Assembly: GCF_033118175.1 (NCBI RefSeq)
Contig: NC_083704.1
Coordinates: 49,316,501-49,380,500 of the forward strand
DNA from: Dama dama
Taxonomy: Eukaryota > Chordata > Mammalia > Artiodactyla > Cervidae
Length of the DNA: 64,000 nucleotides
Direction: 5' to 3'
Part shown: piece by piece, positions 45,735 through 59,200 of the stretch
Position numbering within the stretch: the stretch's first letter is position 1
How the letters are laid out: each line of letters starts with the position of its first letter
Made by a program: the position numbers and the translations under genes
Notes under the pieces: model-generated
Databases searched by the model: none
Told to the model about the DNA's origin: nothing
The model's input: only the letters and a program-made list of their open reading frames with translations

Positions 45735-46145
45735 GTCAGTCAAGCTTCCATCAGAAAAACAGAGCTGCATTAAGAAATTTAATCATATTAAGAAATTTAT
45801 TGCAAGGAATTGACTTACATAGTTATGGGGGCTGGCTAAGGAAGTCCAGAATTCACACAGAAGGCCATCAGGCAGGGTGGGCTAGAAACTCTCAGACAGG
45901 AGCTAATGCTTCAGTCCACAGGAGGAATTTCTTCTGTCTGAAGGAAACCTAGTTCTGCTTTTAAGACCTTTCAGCTGATAGGATCAGGCCCACCCAGATT
46001 ATGAAGAATAATATCCTTTACTTAAAGTGAATTCATTGTAGATGTTAGTCACATCTTCAAAATATCTCTACAATAACACTTAGATTAGTGTTTGAGTAAC
46101 TGGAGACTATGGCCTAGCTAAGTTGACACATAGAGTTATTAATAT
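45735..46145 (-). repeat. Old mammalian interspersed repeat (family uncertain, perhaps L1 3' UTR)
   Basis: ATCAGAAAAACAGAGCTGCA, AAGGAATTGACTTACATAG, GATCAGGCCCACCCAGATTA and CTAGCTAAGTTGACACATAG form a recognisable old repeat found in many mammals. I cannot name the family with confidence. Confidence 0.5.
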
Positions 46146-46256
46146 TACACCTGGCAGTTTAAAATTTATAAAGGCAAGCAATTTTTACTAGCATGGAGCT
46201 TATAATTTAGTTGGGGTTATCATAGTTTTCACCATGACAAAGTATGTGGATTATAT

Positions 46257-46460
46257 GGTGCTTAGTTGCTCGGTCTTGTCCGACTCTTTGTAACCCCATC
46301 GACTGTAGCCCACCAGGTTCCTCTGTCCAAGGGATTCTCCAGGCAAGAATACTGGAGTGGGTTGCCATGCCCGCCTCCAGGGGATCTTCCCAATCCAGGG
46401 ATCGAACCCAGGTCTTCCACATTGCAGGCAGTTTCTTTGCCATCTGAGCCACCAGGATCA
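46257..46460 (-). mobile_element. Bov-tA SINE, antisense
   Basis: GCTCGGTCTTGTCCGACTC, TCTCCAGGCAAGAATACTGG and TTTGCCATCTGAGCCACCAG identify a complete antisense copy. Confidence 0.9.
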
Positions 46461-47613
46461 TAAGGTCCTTTGTTATTTCTGTGGAAGTTACATGATAAAC
46501 GCCACTGAAATTGGAGTTGGAAACCTGGGTTTGAGACATATATCTCGCATTAATGGCTTAAGAACCTTGCTGAAGATAAGACCTCACGTGAGCTTCAGTT
46601 TCCTGACCTGAAAAATGAGAATGGCTAACTTGTCACTCAGAGAGTTGTTAGAACTTGCATTGCTTGCTGGGTGATTGTGGTGGTATCGTCACCAGTATCG
46701 TTACTCCAGTGCTCATGGTGCAGTAAAGTACTAGATCACATCAGTTACTAAGAAACTGCTGTTCGCTTAGTGTCTTCCTAGGCCTTGCAGATGGATATAA
46801 AAGAAATGTATCATGTCCGGTTTTGGGTGGAAGCTGAACATTTTAGTCACATAGTTAGATGTTGCTAACCATTTCATGTTTGCTGGTGGACCATGCCCTC
46901 CTAGGTAGCCAAGTTGTGTACTCTGATACATGCAAGTGTTATTTCTTTACCTTTTGGAATTTGTACTATACAGGGAACCTCTTGGTTTCTGGCACAACTT
47001 GGGTAACCCCATGTCTGAGTTGGGGGGATTCATTATATTCCTGAATCTGATTTTGCAAAGGACTAGGACATAAAGTTCGCTCTGGATTTTTAAAGAAATT
47101 TACCTTTGATTCTATGGGAGATGTTTGAAATAACATTGGCCATTTTTCTGCTAAAGAAATGGAATTTGATAAAGACTAGGGTTCTTCTTTTATACATGAT
47201 TTGCCCTTTTGGGGGAGAAAAGCATTAGAGTTGGTATTTTCTTTCATATTTTTTTAGATGCTGCACCACCTGACAGCAGCAATAAATGGAAGGTTCAGGG
47301 TGTCTGTTTCCTATGATGTGTAAAGACTGCCTTGGGAGTCAGATGACTAGCATAACTTTGAGACATGAAACATGCATTTACTGACCAGGCCATTTGGTCA
47401 CATTTGATTCTACTGCAATTAGATCCTGCTCGCTTCTATAAACTGGCCAACTTTAATTTGGCCAGAGTCGACTGTTGTTACCTAAGTAAGACTTATTTAC
47501 CCTCTCTGTCTAATGCACACTTTATTGCTATGTATGGAACCAGTGTATTAAAATTGAAGACACTGCTAGTAGAAATTACACTGTTTTACTTACGAGTATT
47601 CTTTTCCTTTCAG

Positions 47614-47754
47614 TCTAGCTTAATTGACCTCAAGGAACATGCATCTTCATTAGCCTCAGCAGGGCTGAAAAGGGACTCCAAATTAAAATCTCTAGAAATA
47701 GCCATTGAACAAAAGAAAGAAGAATGTAGCAAATTGGAAGCACAGTTAAAAAAG
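47614..47754 (+). CDS. ERC2: ERC2 internal coding exon, 47 codons
   Basis: Encodes SSLIDLKEHASSLASAGLKR, then DSKLKSLEIAIEQKKEECSK, then LEAQLKK. The acceptor is TTCTTTTCCTTTCAG and the donor AAG|GTAAGT, a full consensus match. 141 nt, phase 0 at both ends, continuing the coiled coil from TEKE of the previous exon. SAGLKRDSKLKSLEIAIEQK fits ERC2 as I remember it; ERC1 reads differently at several positions. The cysteine and heptad spacing continue into the next exon without a break. Confidence 0.96.
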
Positions 47755-50700
47755 GTAAGTGATATCTAAGAAAAAAAAAATACTCATTTTATAATTAATT
47801 GATAAAATAGGAAAGGAAGAGACATTTTTCAAAAAATAGAAACCCCTTATCGTTTGTCATCTGCTGATAAAAGGATTAATTAAGCAATCTTTATTCCTAA
47901 GAAGTCTGCATCAGATCTGTCTCTGAACATGAAAAGTTATCTTAGGTTTCCTGTCTGGGGCAAAAAAAAAAAAAAAAGCTTGAGAAATAGATGACAATAG
48001 TAGTAGAAGTGAAAAATATTATAAAGATCAGCCATTACTCTCTTGGCAAATCTCAACCGTAAAGAAAGATAAATGTTTTACAGTAAATGTTTTCAATAAG
48101 TCGAAGAATCCAGGAGCCCTGTTATACATTGATAAACTTTTACTACTTTTCAGAAGCAGGTCAATTTTGGGGGAGAGGGGACTTGGCAGAAGTTTACCCA
48201 ACCATGTTAAATTTCTAGAAGTTTGTGAAAATAGTCAAATACTTGGAAGTTCTATGGATTGACTATTTATACTTGACCAGAAATGGCCTTAATGTTTAAG
48301 CAAGTTTATATGTTGAAGGTTTCAGTAAAGAAAACAGGGTCTTTGCATTGCAGCATTAACATGTTTTCTCTGAACTCGACATTTTTGTGGAGTACATTTC
48401 CAGTCATGCATCGTTCCTTTGACTTTTTCCTTGTGTTGTTTGGTACGTCTGCATTCATTGTTCACCTAAAACTCATAACATTATGAGTTTAAGCATTTTG
48501 TTTCCCTTTGACAACTTACAAACTTATTCAGAAGAGATGATAAGAATCTAAACAAACAAACCATATAATAAAATGTGACTATGTATAATTCATAGCACAC
48601 TGAAATGGGGATTCATTTGCTAAAGTTATAAAAATATATGATATGGATAATAGGGATGTGAAAGCATCATATATCTGTGGAGAAATTATTCTGGATATTT
48701 TAAAATTTAATATACTATTTCATATGCATGAGGCAATGTATAACTGAAATGTGATTATTCTGTGTTCACTTCATCATAGAATTTTAGGAAACTGTCAGAG
48801 ATTCCACACTAATCAAGTCCCCTTAGTAATACAGAAAAAGATAAATATATGGATCAAATCTCTACAACAAAAGAGCCAGAAAATCTTTTTATTACAAAGT
48901 CTATTTCCTAATCCACTCATCATCTCACTTTTTAAAAGTGAAGTCTATTTAAGCAGAAATCTCAAGAAATAAATAGACTTTAAATTGCCCCTTTGAGGGT
49001 GTTTAAATGGTGATTGACTTGGCTATTTGTGCATTGGGTGTATGATATATATTCTTGACACATATATGAATGTGTTCTGCAATATGTTATGCATGTATAT
49101 ACATATCAAGAAATGAGCTTATGAAAGGTCCTTTTTATATAATGAACATTTTTGTGATCATAAAGCAGACCCCATGATAACTCTGTGAGAGAATTTTGTT
49201 GGCTCCTTGTGGTGGTCTTTGAGTCATCTCACCTCGCTGAAGTATGCTCGGTCCTGAAGGAGGACTGCCACTACACCTGGGCGTGAAAACTGCCTTTCGT
49301 TAACTCTGAGGAACCGTTACGGAGTTGAGCGCATCCCGTATACTATGTCTGCAGACACATACTCCCTTTTAGTGTAAGGCATCTATGGAACTGGAAATCC
49401 TCTAAAAAGTAAGAGGTTCATATATTGATGTTCATAGTTTCCATGAATATGACTTAGCCAGTTTAATAGATGAACATCTGTACAATTCAATTTAGTGTCT
49501 TTCAACATAGTTATAGTTAAGCTGCAAAGTCAGTGAAAGCATGTGATTTCCTTAGACTTTCAGATAGACAACGTATATTGAAATTTGTAGATCAAATCTG
49601 ATAAATATTTTAGTATTATTCCTGACAACAGTTTAGCATTCTGCCACATCACCAGGATTAAAGTAACAAATATGGTTATCTTGCTGTAAAGGACCTATTT
49701 AATTTATGAAAAGATAATTTATTTCTAAGTATATATATGTCTTATATTATCTCCTACATGCATAGTACAGTGAGATTAAATAAGGTAATTATAATATAAA
49801 TATTTTTAAACCTAACCTGCAGTAATTATTTTGTTATTTTTGGCCCTCTACATCAACTAAATTCAAAAGTTTAAAATACTTTTTCTAGTAGCCTTTAATT
49901 TCTGCTAATAAATAATTCTGTACCCATCATCTTGAAAAGAATTGAAGTCTATATGAAATATTTGAAAATATAAGCCAAACATTTGTGAATATACATATAA
50001 ACACATCATTTACTCATGGAAAAATAAGCAGCTATAAAAGCTTAAGGAGTGTCTGGGCCTCCTTTTAAATAAAAGGGTATGTGACTTGTGAATAAAATAT
50101 AAAGGGTTACTAAATGAAAGCTGAAAACATAATAGTTTTATTATGTCATAAATAAACCATGAGTTCCCAGTGGAGTTTTGCTCAAGATTTGTGAGCACTC
50201 AGGTATTTTTGCCATAAAATCTATACAACATCGGTGATGTGTTTAGCTGAACAGAAACCTTGTCTGCTAGTGACAGTGGAATCCAAATTGTGATTTAAAT
50301 CTGCTTTTGTCTTATAAACAATGCTAGAAATTGGTTAAGATGAGTTTTTAACAGAAAAGTTTGTGGAGGACATTCATACACATAGTTGCTTTTAACTCTT
50401 TACTGCACTATGTCAATTTAAGACATTTCCAAATAGTTTGTGTTGAAAATGGTTACTAAAGGCAGAAAAGGAACTTCTTACACATTCCACCCCACCTCTT
50501 AAAAACAGCTCCACACACCTGGTCAGCCAGATTTCAAACTCAAGGCAGCTGCTGAAGGCCTGTGAGCACTGTGACGCTTATAACCACCCTGTGTCTACAG
50601 ATAACTATCTCATTGTCAGGCAGCAAGGTTATCAGGATATATTTGTTCCTTCCCCATCTTTCCAGTTTTGTCGATGAACTCCAACTTTGTTGTTGGAGCT

Positions 50701-53502
50701 TCACTTGTAAGGAAATCTTTACTCATATTAGTGAGTATTTAGTGTTCAATATGTAGATGTAAATTTATCTTATATGACTAGAAATCATTTGAGAAGCAAT
50801 AGCATTTCAGAATGCTATGATTTATGTTATTTAAGTAATTTTCCAATTAATATCATCTTTGAGGAAGGTAGTTTTTAAAACCACAGTAAAATTATCATTT
50901 ACTTCATCAAAGTTGAAGAAAAATAAATTCTTGCTCTTCAAAGGAATGTCTTGGCTTAAAGCTTACAGTGTTTCACCTTCTACCCCTTGACATTGAGTCC
51001 CAAATTATTGATGCAGATATTTAAGATCTATAATTTGAGGATGCTATTTAAAATAATATTTAGTACATTTAAATCCACAAACATTTATGTCTTCTCCACA
51101 AAATAGAAGGACATTACAGATTCTAAAGGACTTGGAACATAATAGGATAGACACTGAAAACTGTATTTTTAAATTATGAACTACTAATAGGAACTGGTAA
51201 TAGACAATGGGTAATATTGTATTTTGGTTCCCTTTAATCTTCCTACTGACTTAATTCTTTTCTTTTCCCATTTACTGTTAATCCTGTAATGTCTTGCTTA
51301 CTGATATTTTGCTATTGCTAACCTGCTGTTTGCTAATCTATATTTTTCTAAAGTTAGACTGAATAGAAAAGTCAAGCTTATGTTAATAGAAAAGAAGAGC
51401 TATAAATTCAGTGATAAGATTTAATTAATCTTTTATTATTACCATCTTTGAAGTTCAGGTAATAAATTGCAGGCTTGGCCAAGAGCACTTCTTCTGATTC
51501 ATTGCTAGAGGCCAGCACTTCATGTATCATCAAAAGTGGACAGCTTTCTTTATTTCATGGGTTATTTAACTTGAGAAAGGGAAAGTAACACAAACCTTAA
51601 ATTTCTTATTCCAGCTATTCTTTTAAAGGAGCCAAAATCAACATTTCTATTTCCCTAGAGCCTCTCACTTTCACTGTGGAATGTTTAGAAACTTAAATTT
51701 CTTCTTTTTTAACCACCAGTTTGTCTGTGCAAATGCACTGAATTTGTTGAGCTAATGCTGTTTTTCTGGATCTTTCCTTCTTTCCCTGTCTGTGCTTCAA
51801 TGCCTCCCCAACTTTGCAATGTAGCAAGCTGAGCAGTTGTTCAATCAGATGTACAACCCAGTAAGTCATTTCTGAAAGTTCCCGCTGTAACATATAAAAG
51901 CATGAGGATCCATTGATCACATGTCACAGTGTGCCATATTGGGGAAGTTTTGAAAATATTTATGAATCTCTTCCCATTTCCGTTCTGTCACAAAAAATGA
52001 CCTGTTCAGAGGCCATTGCCATTTCTTTTGTCTGTGAAATTTAAAAATTAAGAACTCAAGGAAATATTGCCAGCTCTGGTATTACCTCTGTCTTAACTCT
52101 AAGGTGATAGAAAAACTTAGGTCAGCTGCAGATTTAGGCTCATGAAATTCTTTCCCACATTCTTCAAACAGAGTTATCTATGCCAAAAGGAACAACATTT
52201 GTAAAATAGCTAACAACTCAGTGTATGTTATATTCAAGTGATAGAAGTTAAAATAGATTTAAATTTTAAAGTAGGGCTATGCCCTTTGAGATTGCTAAAT
52301 GCCTAACATTATTATGGGTTTTGCAAGGGTTAAAAACATGTCGTTTGAAAACAATCTAAAATATACTATCCTAATAACAGTAACAATTTTGATTATAGCT
52401 TAATGGTACAAAAATAAAAACCAGGTAACTAGTAAAATTATGTGTAAAATAGCCCAGATGCCACTGCTAGTTTTCTGTTTGTTTGTTTGTTTTTTACCCT
52501 AATGACAGGTGTGTATCTATATGAAGCAGTTTGTTTCTTTAACTTATTAAAAAGGGAGGGAATTTTGTCAACCCAGATGACTTAATGGGAGAAATAATGC
52601 ATAAAAGTGAATGGGATTTGTCATTTGGCAGATATGATCTGTGCTATCTTGCACTCTAATTACCTCTTGTTTATAAATTCCCATTATGGGAAAAAGGAAT
52701 AGCAGGGATAAAAGAAACAATTCACCCAAGAACTTTTTGTTAAGTTACTGCTCCTAGTTGTATATAGCATAATACACAAGATGCTTGGGTGTATATATTC
52801 AGATTCAGCCTCCACCCTTCATCCTTGAAAACAAATTTTGCTTTAGGAAACAGAATTCTTCAAGCCTCATTGGAGCATCTTTATTAACCTCTGTACCCAC
52901 ATATGATTTTTAGCAGAGGAACAGAAACAATCCAAATTTCTTCTCTTAATATTTGAATGGACGTGTTAATAAGTAGGGTCAGGTGAGCGGAGATGTGAAG
53001 ACAAATTAAAACTGGGATATCTTCATGCTTGAACATTAACACTGAAGAAAGTATGTGTTTTCTTTAGATCATTTTAAAGAGATGTAAAGTAATCACACTG
53101 AAATTATATCACACTTACTAGTTAAGGACAGGAAAAAACCAAAGTATATCAGGTTTTGGGGTGTATGGAGGGCAAGTGGGGAGGGCTTTGTTGCTGCAGC
53201 AGCTCTGATTTACCAAAATTCTGATAGGAATTCACCATCCGTGTCAGGATATGTAGGGCCGAAGAAGCAGTTCTGTTAGCTTGTAGACCATTTCCAGAGA
53301 GAGCGATGACATGATGCTTACTGGATTTTGCCTTTACTCTAACCCAGTGATGGGTCTTTAGGATGCAAAGGCAAACTTTTCAGTCCTTTACGTGACCAAG
53401 TCAAAAGTCATGGACTAATTTTTTCTCCCTGAGTTAACTAAGCTAACCCATTGTTTGGACATCCTGGGAATATAGCCAATTAATATAGGTTATTATTCTT
53501 TT

Positions 53503-54141
53503 TAAAAATATATTTTACTGAAGTATAGGGGATTTACAATGCTGTGTTAATTTCTGCTCTATAGTAACATGGTTCAGTTATACATATATATTCTTTTCCA
53601 TTGTCTTTTCCATTATGGTTTATCACAGGATATTGAATATAGTTCCCTGTGCTATACAGGAGGATCTTGTTTATTCATTCTATATGTAATAGTTTGCATC
53701 TGCTCATTCCAAACGCACAATCCATCCCTCCCTCCCTCTTTCCCCCTTTCTGGTTTGTAGATAAGTTCACTTGTGTCATATTGTATATTCCACATGTAAG
53801 CGATATCACATGGTATTTGTCTTTCTCTTTCTGATTTACTTCACTCAGTGTGATAATCTGTAGATCCATCCATGTTGCTGAAAATGGCATGATCTCATTC
53901 TTTCCGTGGCTGAATAGTGTTCCATTGTGTGTTTGTACCGCATCTTCTTGACCTGTTCACCTGTTGATGAGCATTTAGATTGTTTCTGTATTTGGCTATC
54001 GTAAATAGCGCTGCTGTGAACATAGGGGTGCGTGTACCTTTCTGACTTATAGCTGAATATATGGCCAGGAGAGGGATTGCTGATCATATAACAACTGGTT
54101 TTAGGTTTTTGAGAAACCGTTATACTATTTTCCATAGTGTA
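53503..54141 (-). mobile_element. Antisense L1 3' UTR fragment
   Basis: ATTTACAATGCTGTGTTAAT, CTATACAGGAGGATCTTG and GGTTTGTAGATAAGTTCACT match the same antisense L1 3' end as 12775-13320. It is interrupted at 54142-54428 by a Bov-A2, after which L1 text resumes (TAGTTCATTATTTTAG). Confidence 0.75.
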
Positions 54142-54168
54142 CTGCTGCTGCTGCTGCTGCTGCTGCTG
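54142..54168. repeat. (CTG)9 microsatellite at the Bov-A2 tail
   Basis: Nine uninterrupted CTG units begin exactly at the first base after the target duplication, so they form the SINE's tail (CAG on its own strand). Any polyglutamine or polyleucine reading is a shadow. Confidence 0.95.
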
Positions 54169-54428
54169 AGTCGCTTCAGTCGTGTCTGACTCTGTGCGAC
54201 CCCATAGACAGCAGTCCACCAGGCTCCGCTGTCCCTGGGGTTCTCCAGGCAAGAACACTGGAGTGTGTTGCCATTTCCTTCTCCAATGCATGAAAGTGAA
54301 AAGTGAAAGTGAAGTCGCTCAGTCGTGTCCGACTCTTAGCGACCCCATGGACTGCAGCCTACCTGGCTCCTCCGTCCGTGGGATTTTCCAGTCAAGAGTA
54401 CTGGAGTGGGCTGCCATTTCCTTCTCCA
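54142..54428 (-). mobile_element. Bov-A2 SINE with 13-bp target duplication
   Basis: Two tandem BovA monomers in antisense (GTCTGACTCTGTGCGACCCC and GTGTCCGACTCTTAGCGACC) are separated by a GAAAGTGAAAAGTGAAAGTG linker, which defines Bov-A2. TTTCCATAGTGTA flanks it at 54129-54141 and 54429-54441. Confidence 0.93.
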
Positions 54429-54724
54429 TTTCCATAGTGTATAGTTCATTATTTTAGCTCCTCTTGTCTGCAGATATTCTCAGAGTTCAGTTTGTTTTTC
54501 AGACTGATAGGTATACAACATGATGAATTTTCTATCCTTTATGGAATTTTTTTAAAATTGTCTTTTTTTTTCCCAGTTATAAAAATAAGGTTAGGGCCAC
54601 AGTGAAGAGTTTGCCACAATATGGATGGATATAGGAGAAAATAAAAGTAATAAGATGTCTTACTGCACAGAAGTGATAACTAGGAACATCTGTGTTGTTG
54701 CCCACCCAGATATCTTTTGACTGA

Positions 54725-54870
54725 CTGTCAGTATTCTTTCATCTTCTGTCTCCTTTTCTGCCTTTTTCCTTATTTCTTTCCTCTCTCTCCTTTCCTTCCC
54801 TTTTCCTTTTTTCTTCCCCTTTTTTTTCCTTTTCTCCTTAGCTCCATTCTTTCTTTTCTCTTTTTCTTGT
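54725..54870. repeat. Long pyrimidine-rich tract
   Basis: About 145 bp are nearly all C and T on the plus strand, with CTCTCTCCTTTCCTTCCC and TCTTCCCCTTTTTTTTCC. The minus-strand Lys/Glu-rich open frame over it (54660-54881) follows from composition and is not a gene. Confidence 0.8.
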
Positions 54871-54899
54871 CTAATACTCATTATTTTCAGTGAATTGTC

Positions 54900-56230
54900 A
54901 AAGCTTTTATTGACTTTTATATCTTGTATTTGTTACATATCATCAAAATTTTCTCATATATTCTTCCAAAACACCATTTTAATGGTTGTATGATATTCTT
55001 CTCTGTGTGCTCATTCTCCAAACGTTCGTCATTTCTTTCTTCTATTTTTTTCCTTTGCCAGTATAAATAATAGTCCAAAGAGCATCCTTCCATATTAATA
55101 TCCCCACATTTCTATTTTTTCAGTAGAATAAAATGAGGGGCCAAGGACTTTTAAAAGCTCCACATGTCACATGGTTCTTCCAGCTCTGAACAAAGGCATT
55201 CTGTCACATCTAGACCAACACACACAAAAAAGCTATCATTTTATATAACTTTGACGCATTCATAGGTGAAATATTTTTCTCACTTTAACTTTCCTTTCAT
55301 TAATTACTAATGTGGTTGAAGTTTTTAATTCATTTATTAGCTGTTTGTAGTTTTCTTCTGTAAATAATTTTAAGTGATTTAAGCCCTTGTTTTTGAGCTT
55401 TTTGTTTTGCTCAGTGGATTGTATGAGTTATTTTGTGCTTTATATGGAGGCTTTCTCAGATTTATGGCAAGATTTTATTTACTTTAATTTTTTTCTATAG
55501 AGAACTATTTTTGTGTTCTTGACCTATATTTCCCTTTAGGATTTCCTTATTGCCTTCATGCTTAGAAGTCATCCTTGAATTTCATTAATATTCACCTGTA
55601 TTAGGTTTTTTAAATGTTACTTTTTATATCCATTTAACTACATCTATCTTTAGATTGTTTTGCTTCATGTTGAGTGGTGAGGTTCCATTGCTTGTGGGAT
55701 CAGAATTTTATTTATTGTGGCTTTATAATACTTTTAAACATCTAGTGAAACAAATACTATCCTACTTCTTTCTACTTTTTATTCACTTTTTTTTTTATGT
55801 TCTTACCTTTAACTTTCCATCATTCCAAGTAAACTTTAGGATCATCTTGCTAATATAATAGCACAATTATTGATTTTAACTTGATTTGTATTCAGCCTCC
55901 AAAATAATTTTAGAATGATGATGTTCTGATATTTTTTCTTCCAATTTATGAACTTGATACAGCTTTTCTCTATTTCACTTATCTTTTGTAGTTAAGTTTT
56001 TCATTTTCCTGTTACAGGCCTGTGGTATTTCTTTTTATGGATAGCCTAAGGCATTTCTACATATATAATTTTAAAATTACTGTTATGAATTGTGTGTTTC
56101 TCCTTTTGTTTTCTAACCAGTTATTGGTGCCTAAGAAATTTATTTTATTCTTATTTATCTTAAATATGGCCATCCTACAAAATTTGGTGAGCTATAACTT
56201 GTTTTTGTTAAACAAGATTGTTTTATAGTC
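54900..56230 (-). repeat. Probable ancient antisense L1 (L1M-like) body
   Basis: T-rich text such as GTTGAAGTTTTTAATTCATT, then TGGATTGTATGAGTTATTTT, then TTTTCATTTTCCTGTTACAG resembles degraded antisense L1. Open frames are short. The call rests on general layout only. Confidence 0.4.
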
Positions 56231-59200
56231 AGCCCTATGTCTGCCGGTATAAACTAAAGCAGAAGAAATAAGAATTAAGCTTTGAAGTCTTCCTGGGAGC
56301 ATTTTTTTCTTAGAGTAGAAATAAACTTTCTACTTTTAGAAACTTTTGACTTTTGTCACTCCATTTTGTTAAGTGTTAGTCTAATGCCATTTCCTAGGAG
56401 CCTAAAACTTTGCCAATATATCCCTACTACTTATAATAATAACCTTTTTGCAGCTTAACTACCAGTCTCTACTCCTGAATGAGTCTTGTCTTGTCATTAT
56501 AAACACTGTGCCGTTTCTCTGTGGTTGAGTTCTTTGCTTCCTTTAATTCTTAATTTGAGACAAGTAATATCATTTTTTTCATCAGTCTGCAATACCTTCT
56601 TTGCTGTAGCCCTAATGGTTATTGTGCTCAGGGATCATATCCAGAAGCCTCTTATAAATTTTTAATAAATCTTTAAACCTTCTGAGTCCTAAATTTAGTG
56701 CTTCATTTGATACCCACATTGCTGCCGGGCAAATTTCTGATTTGGAGGTACTGGGGGTAACCTTGCTAGTGGCCAAGACACATTTGAGACCCCTCTAATG
56801 TTTCTACACACATGAGTACCCCCTGCATGATCATATCCTTTGAAATCCCATCTCTTCTGCCAACTCATCTTTACCAGGGCTCATATTTTACATAAGGGTT
56901 CACAAGAAAAAGACCATTTTTCCAATCCAAGGGAAAAATTTTTTTGTTAATATTCAGTGAGTTCTTTGTGATTTTTATGTCATTGTAGGACTATGTAATC
57001 TCAGGGACATGATAGCCTAAATTATAAATGCTTTCACAGTCCTTGTGTAGGTACAGTGGCTTCTTTTTATGATTTTTTTTAAAGCCAGTAGCTAAAAGTT
57101 ATTTGATTCACACATAGACTAGCTTCTCTGACACAATGTAAAGTTACAGCTATTTAAGAGAGAATTCGGAGCATACATGTAGCATGTACTAACACACATA
57201 TACACACAAACACAGATGCCTCACATTTAATCTAGGTTTTCAGTACCTAGAGAACTCAAATTATATTCAAAATAACACTTAAGACTTGAAATTAGAGTTT
57301 TATATCAGACCATCCAGATAATTACTCATTTTTCTATATTAATTTTAGGAAATTCCTTAGTTAATAGGTATCATATTAATAATTATATAGTTATATGAAA
57401 GGTCTTAAAAAGTATTAAGCATGAATTGGTTCTTTTTATTTTGTACAAGGGTAACTTAAGAAAATCATTTGAACTTTTACTTATATTTATTATAAATATC
57501 TAATTTGTTTCATCTATGATAAGAATTTTCTTTTTGGAATAGTTGTTATAATATGCAAAATTTGAATATTCTAGATGTAGTTAGCTGGAATTGTGCAAGA
57601 ATAATTAATTTCCTTTAGCACTAAGTAATGTAAGACTTAAAGATACACCATTGTTAGTTTCCAGATGTATTTTTTAGACTCAGCTATTATATTTGGTATT
57701 AATTAATTAGATTTAAAATAAAATTTAAATTTTACAATATTTTAGAGTTCTATAATCACCCTAAAAACTCTGTTCTAAAAAGTAATATTTTGTTCATAAC
57801 TCGAAATTATGTGATGATTGGAACTTCCTTTAGAAGACTGAAATAAAATATATCATTTAGAGTAGTTTATATAACTTGTTCTTCTGTTAAGATATGAAGG
57901 TGTTGTTAAGATCTGTAATAGAGAATCATATTTTTACAGTGCATAAATTTAACAAATTATTGCTAAAACTATAAGCAGCATGAAAGAAGAGTCCTCAGAT
58001 TTATTAGTTAGTGTTCTGCTTATACTTTATAGTCATGACTAATCATTTGTTTGAGAAAAATGATTTTTTATTAAAATTGTTAAGGCCCATCTCAAAGAGA
58101 GAAAATTATTTAACATTATCATTGAATATCCCCTGCCTAGTTTCACAGCAGGCTTCTGGACTAAAGTTAATACTTTCCTTTCTAGGCACTTGGAATGATG
58201 AACTAACATTTTATTGAAAATAATCAATGGCTAGCTTTCACAAGAGTAGTGTTAATAAACTTGTGTTTTGTCATATTGGTAATTGGTACTATCAATCCTG
58301 GTATCATTTTAGGCACGTTTGCTTTTAATTTTGATTTGGATATAGTATTAATCTGAAATTTTGCCTTATTTCCTGAAATAGTTCTAAATTCTTTCATTAA
58401 AATAACCACTAGGTATTGTTATATACTCCTTCTCCTGAGTCATGACCAAATTTCTCTTTTGTGCTTGATTCAGACTTTCAAAACCAGTTCATATCAAAAT
58501 ACCAAGCTTGCCCACATCTGTGAGGCTCCAAACTTTGTTTTGATTGTTCCCATTTGTGACAAATTTCCTTACATATGGAAATGGAAGAAACATAATTGGG
58601 GGACCCTCAAATTTTACTTCCCTAATTTGTAATACAGACATTTTTGAAATGTTCCTTTCTCAATTTTCGGTTTCTATAAGATGCTTGAAAGTTGCTCTAA
58701 AAGTTACCAGAGATACTTTGAAGCAGAACCAGATACCTGGATTTGCTTTTTAAACTGACCTGTTTAATTGGAAAAAGGTAAATCTCTAAATAGGAAAAAA
58801 AAAATGCTCACCAGTATTCCTTTGGTTTTAATGACTGTTGTATGTCTTTGAAAGTGATAATGTGGTTAATTATATTTATGATAATATGTTCTGAAACCAT
58901 TAAAAGAAAATCCACAGCAATCTGCATTTTTCAAGAGCTAGATTCCTGACTAGTGAATGAAGCTGTGTCTTAGATGAAAGGAACTGACAATTGCTTCCTG
59001 ACCTTTTGGGGAAACTAATTTAAAACCAACAGATTCATAAGAAGAAGTACTTACTGTGTAGTTTCAGCCTAAATCTTGAATGGGTCAAAATGCCATGGTA
59101 GGAATTTGTCCAGGTAATGATTTATTCAAATATATCATGTTTTTGCAGTGCCTAGAGTACATTAGGCCCAAATATCTTATCTACTTTTGACCCGCATCAG

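Larger units (their letters stand above)
42998..47613 (+). other. ERC2: ERC2 intron, 4,616 bp
   Basis: It begins GTGAGTCTGG and ends TTCTTTTCCTTTCAG. Contents are a MIR-like relic near 43330-43450 (TTTACTGAGGGCCTATTAGG), a 5'-truncated sense BovB, an old repeat at 45735-46145 and an antisense Bov-tA. 43450-43885, 45260-45730 and 46465-47610 show nothing I recognise. Confidence 0.9.

Noticed and set aside
53845..54291. Polyglutamine-like frame
   Set aside because: The glutamines are the (CTG)9 tail of a Bov-A2 read on the other strand.
54142..54428. Two BovA units as a CRISPR-like or satellite array
   Set aside because: Two monomers with a GAAAGTGAAA linker define the Bov-A2 dimer, and the target duplication shows a single SINE insertion. 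No CRISPR-like array is present in the window.
54660..54881. Lys/Glu-rich small protein
   Set aside because: It is a direct result of the pyrimidine tract on the opposite strand.
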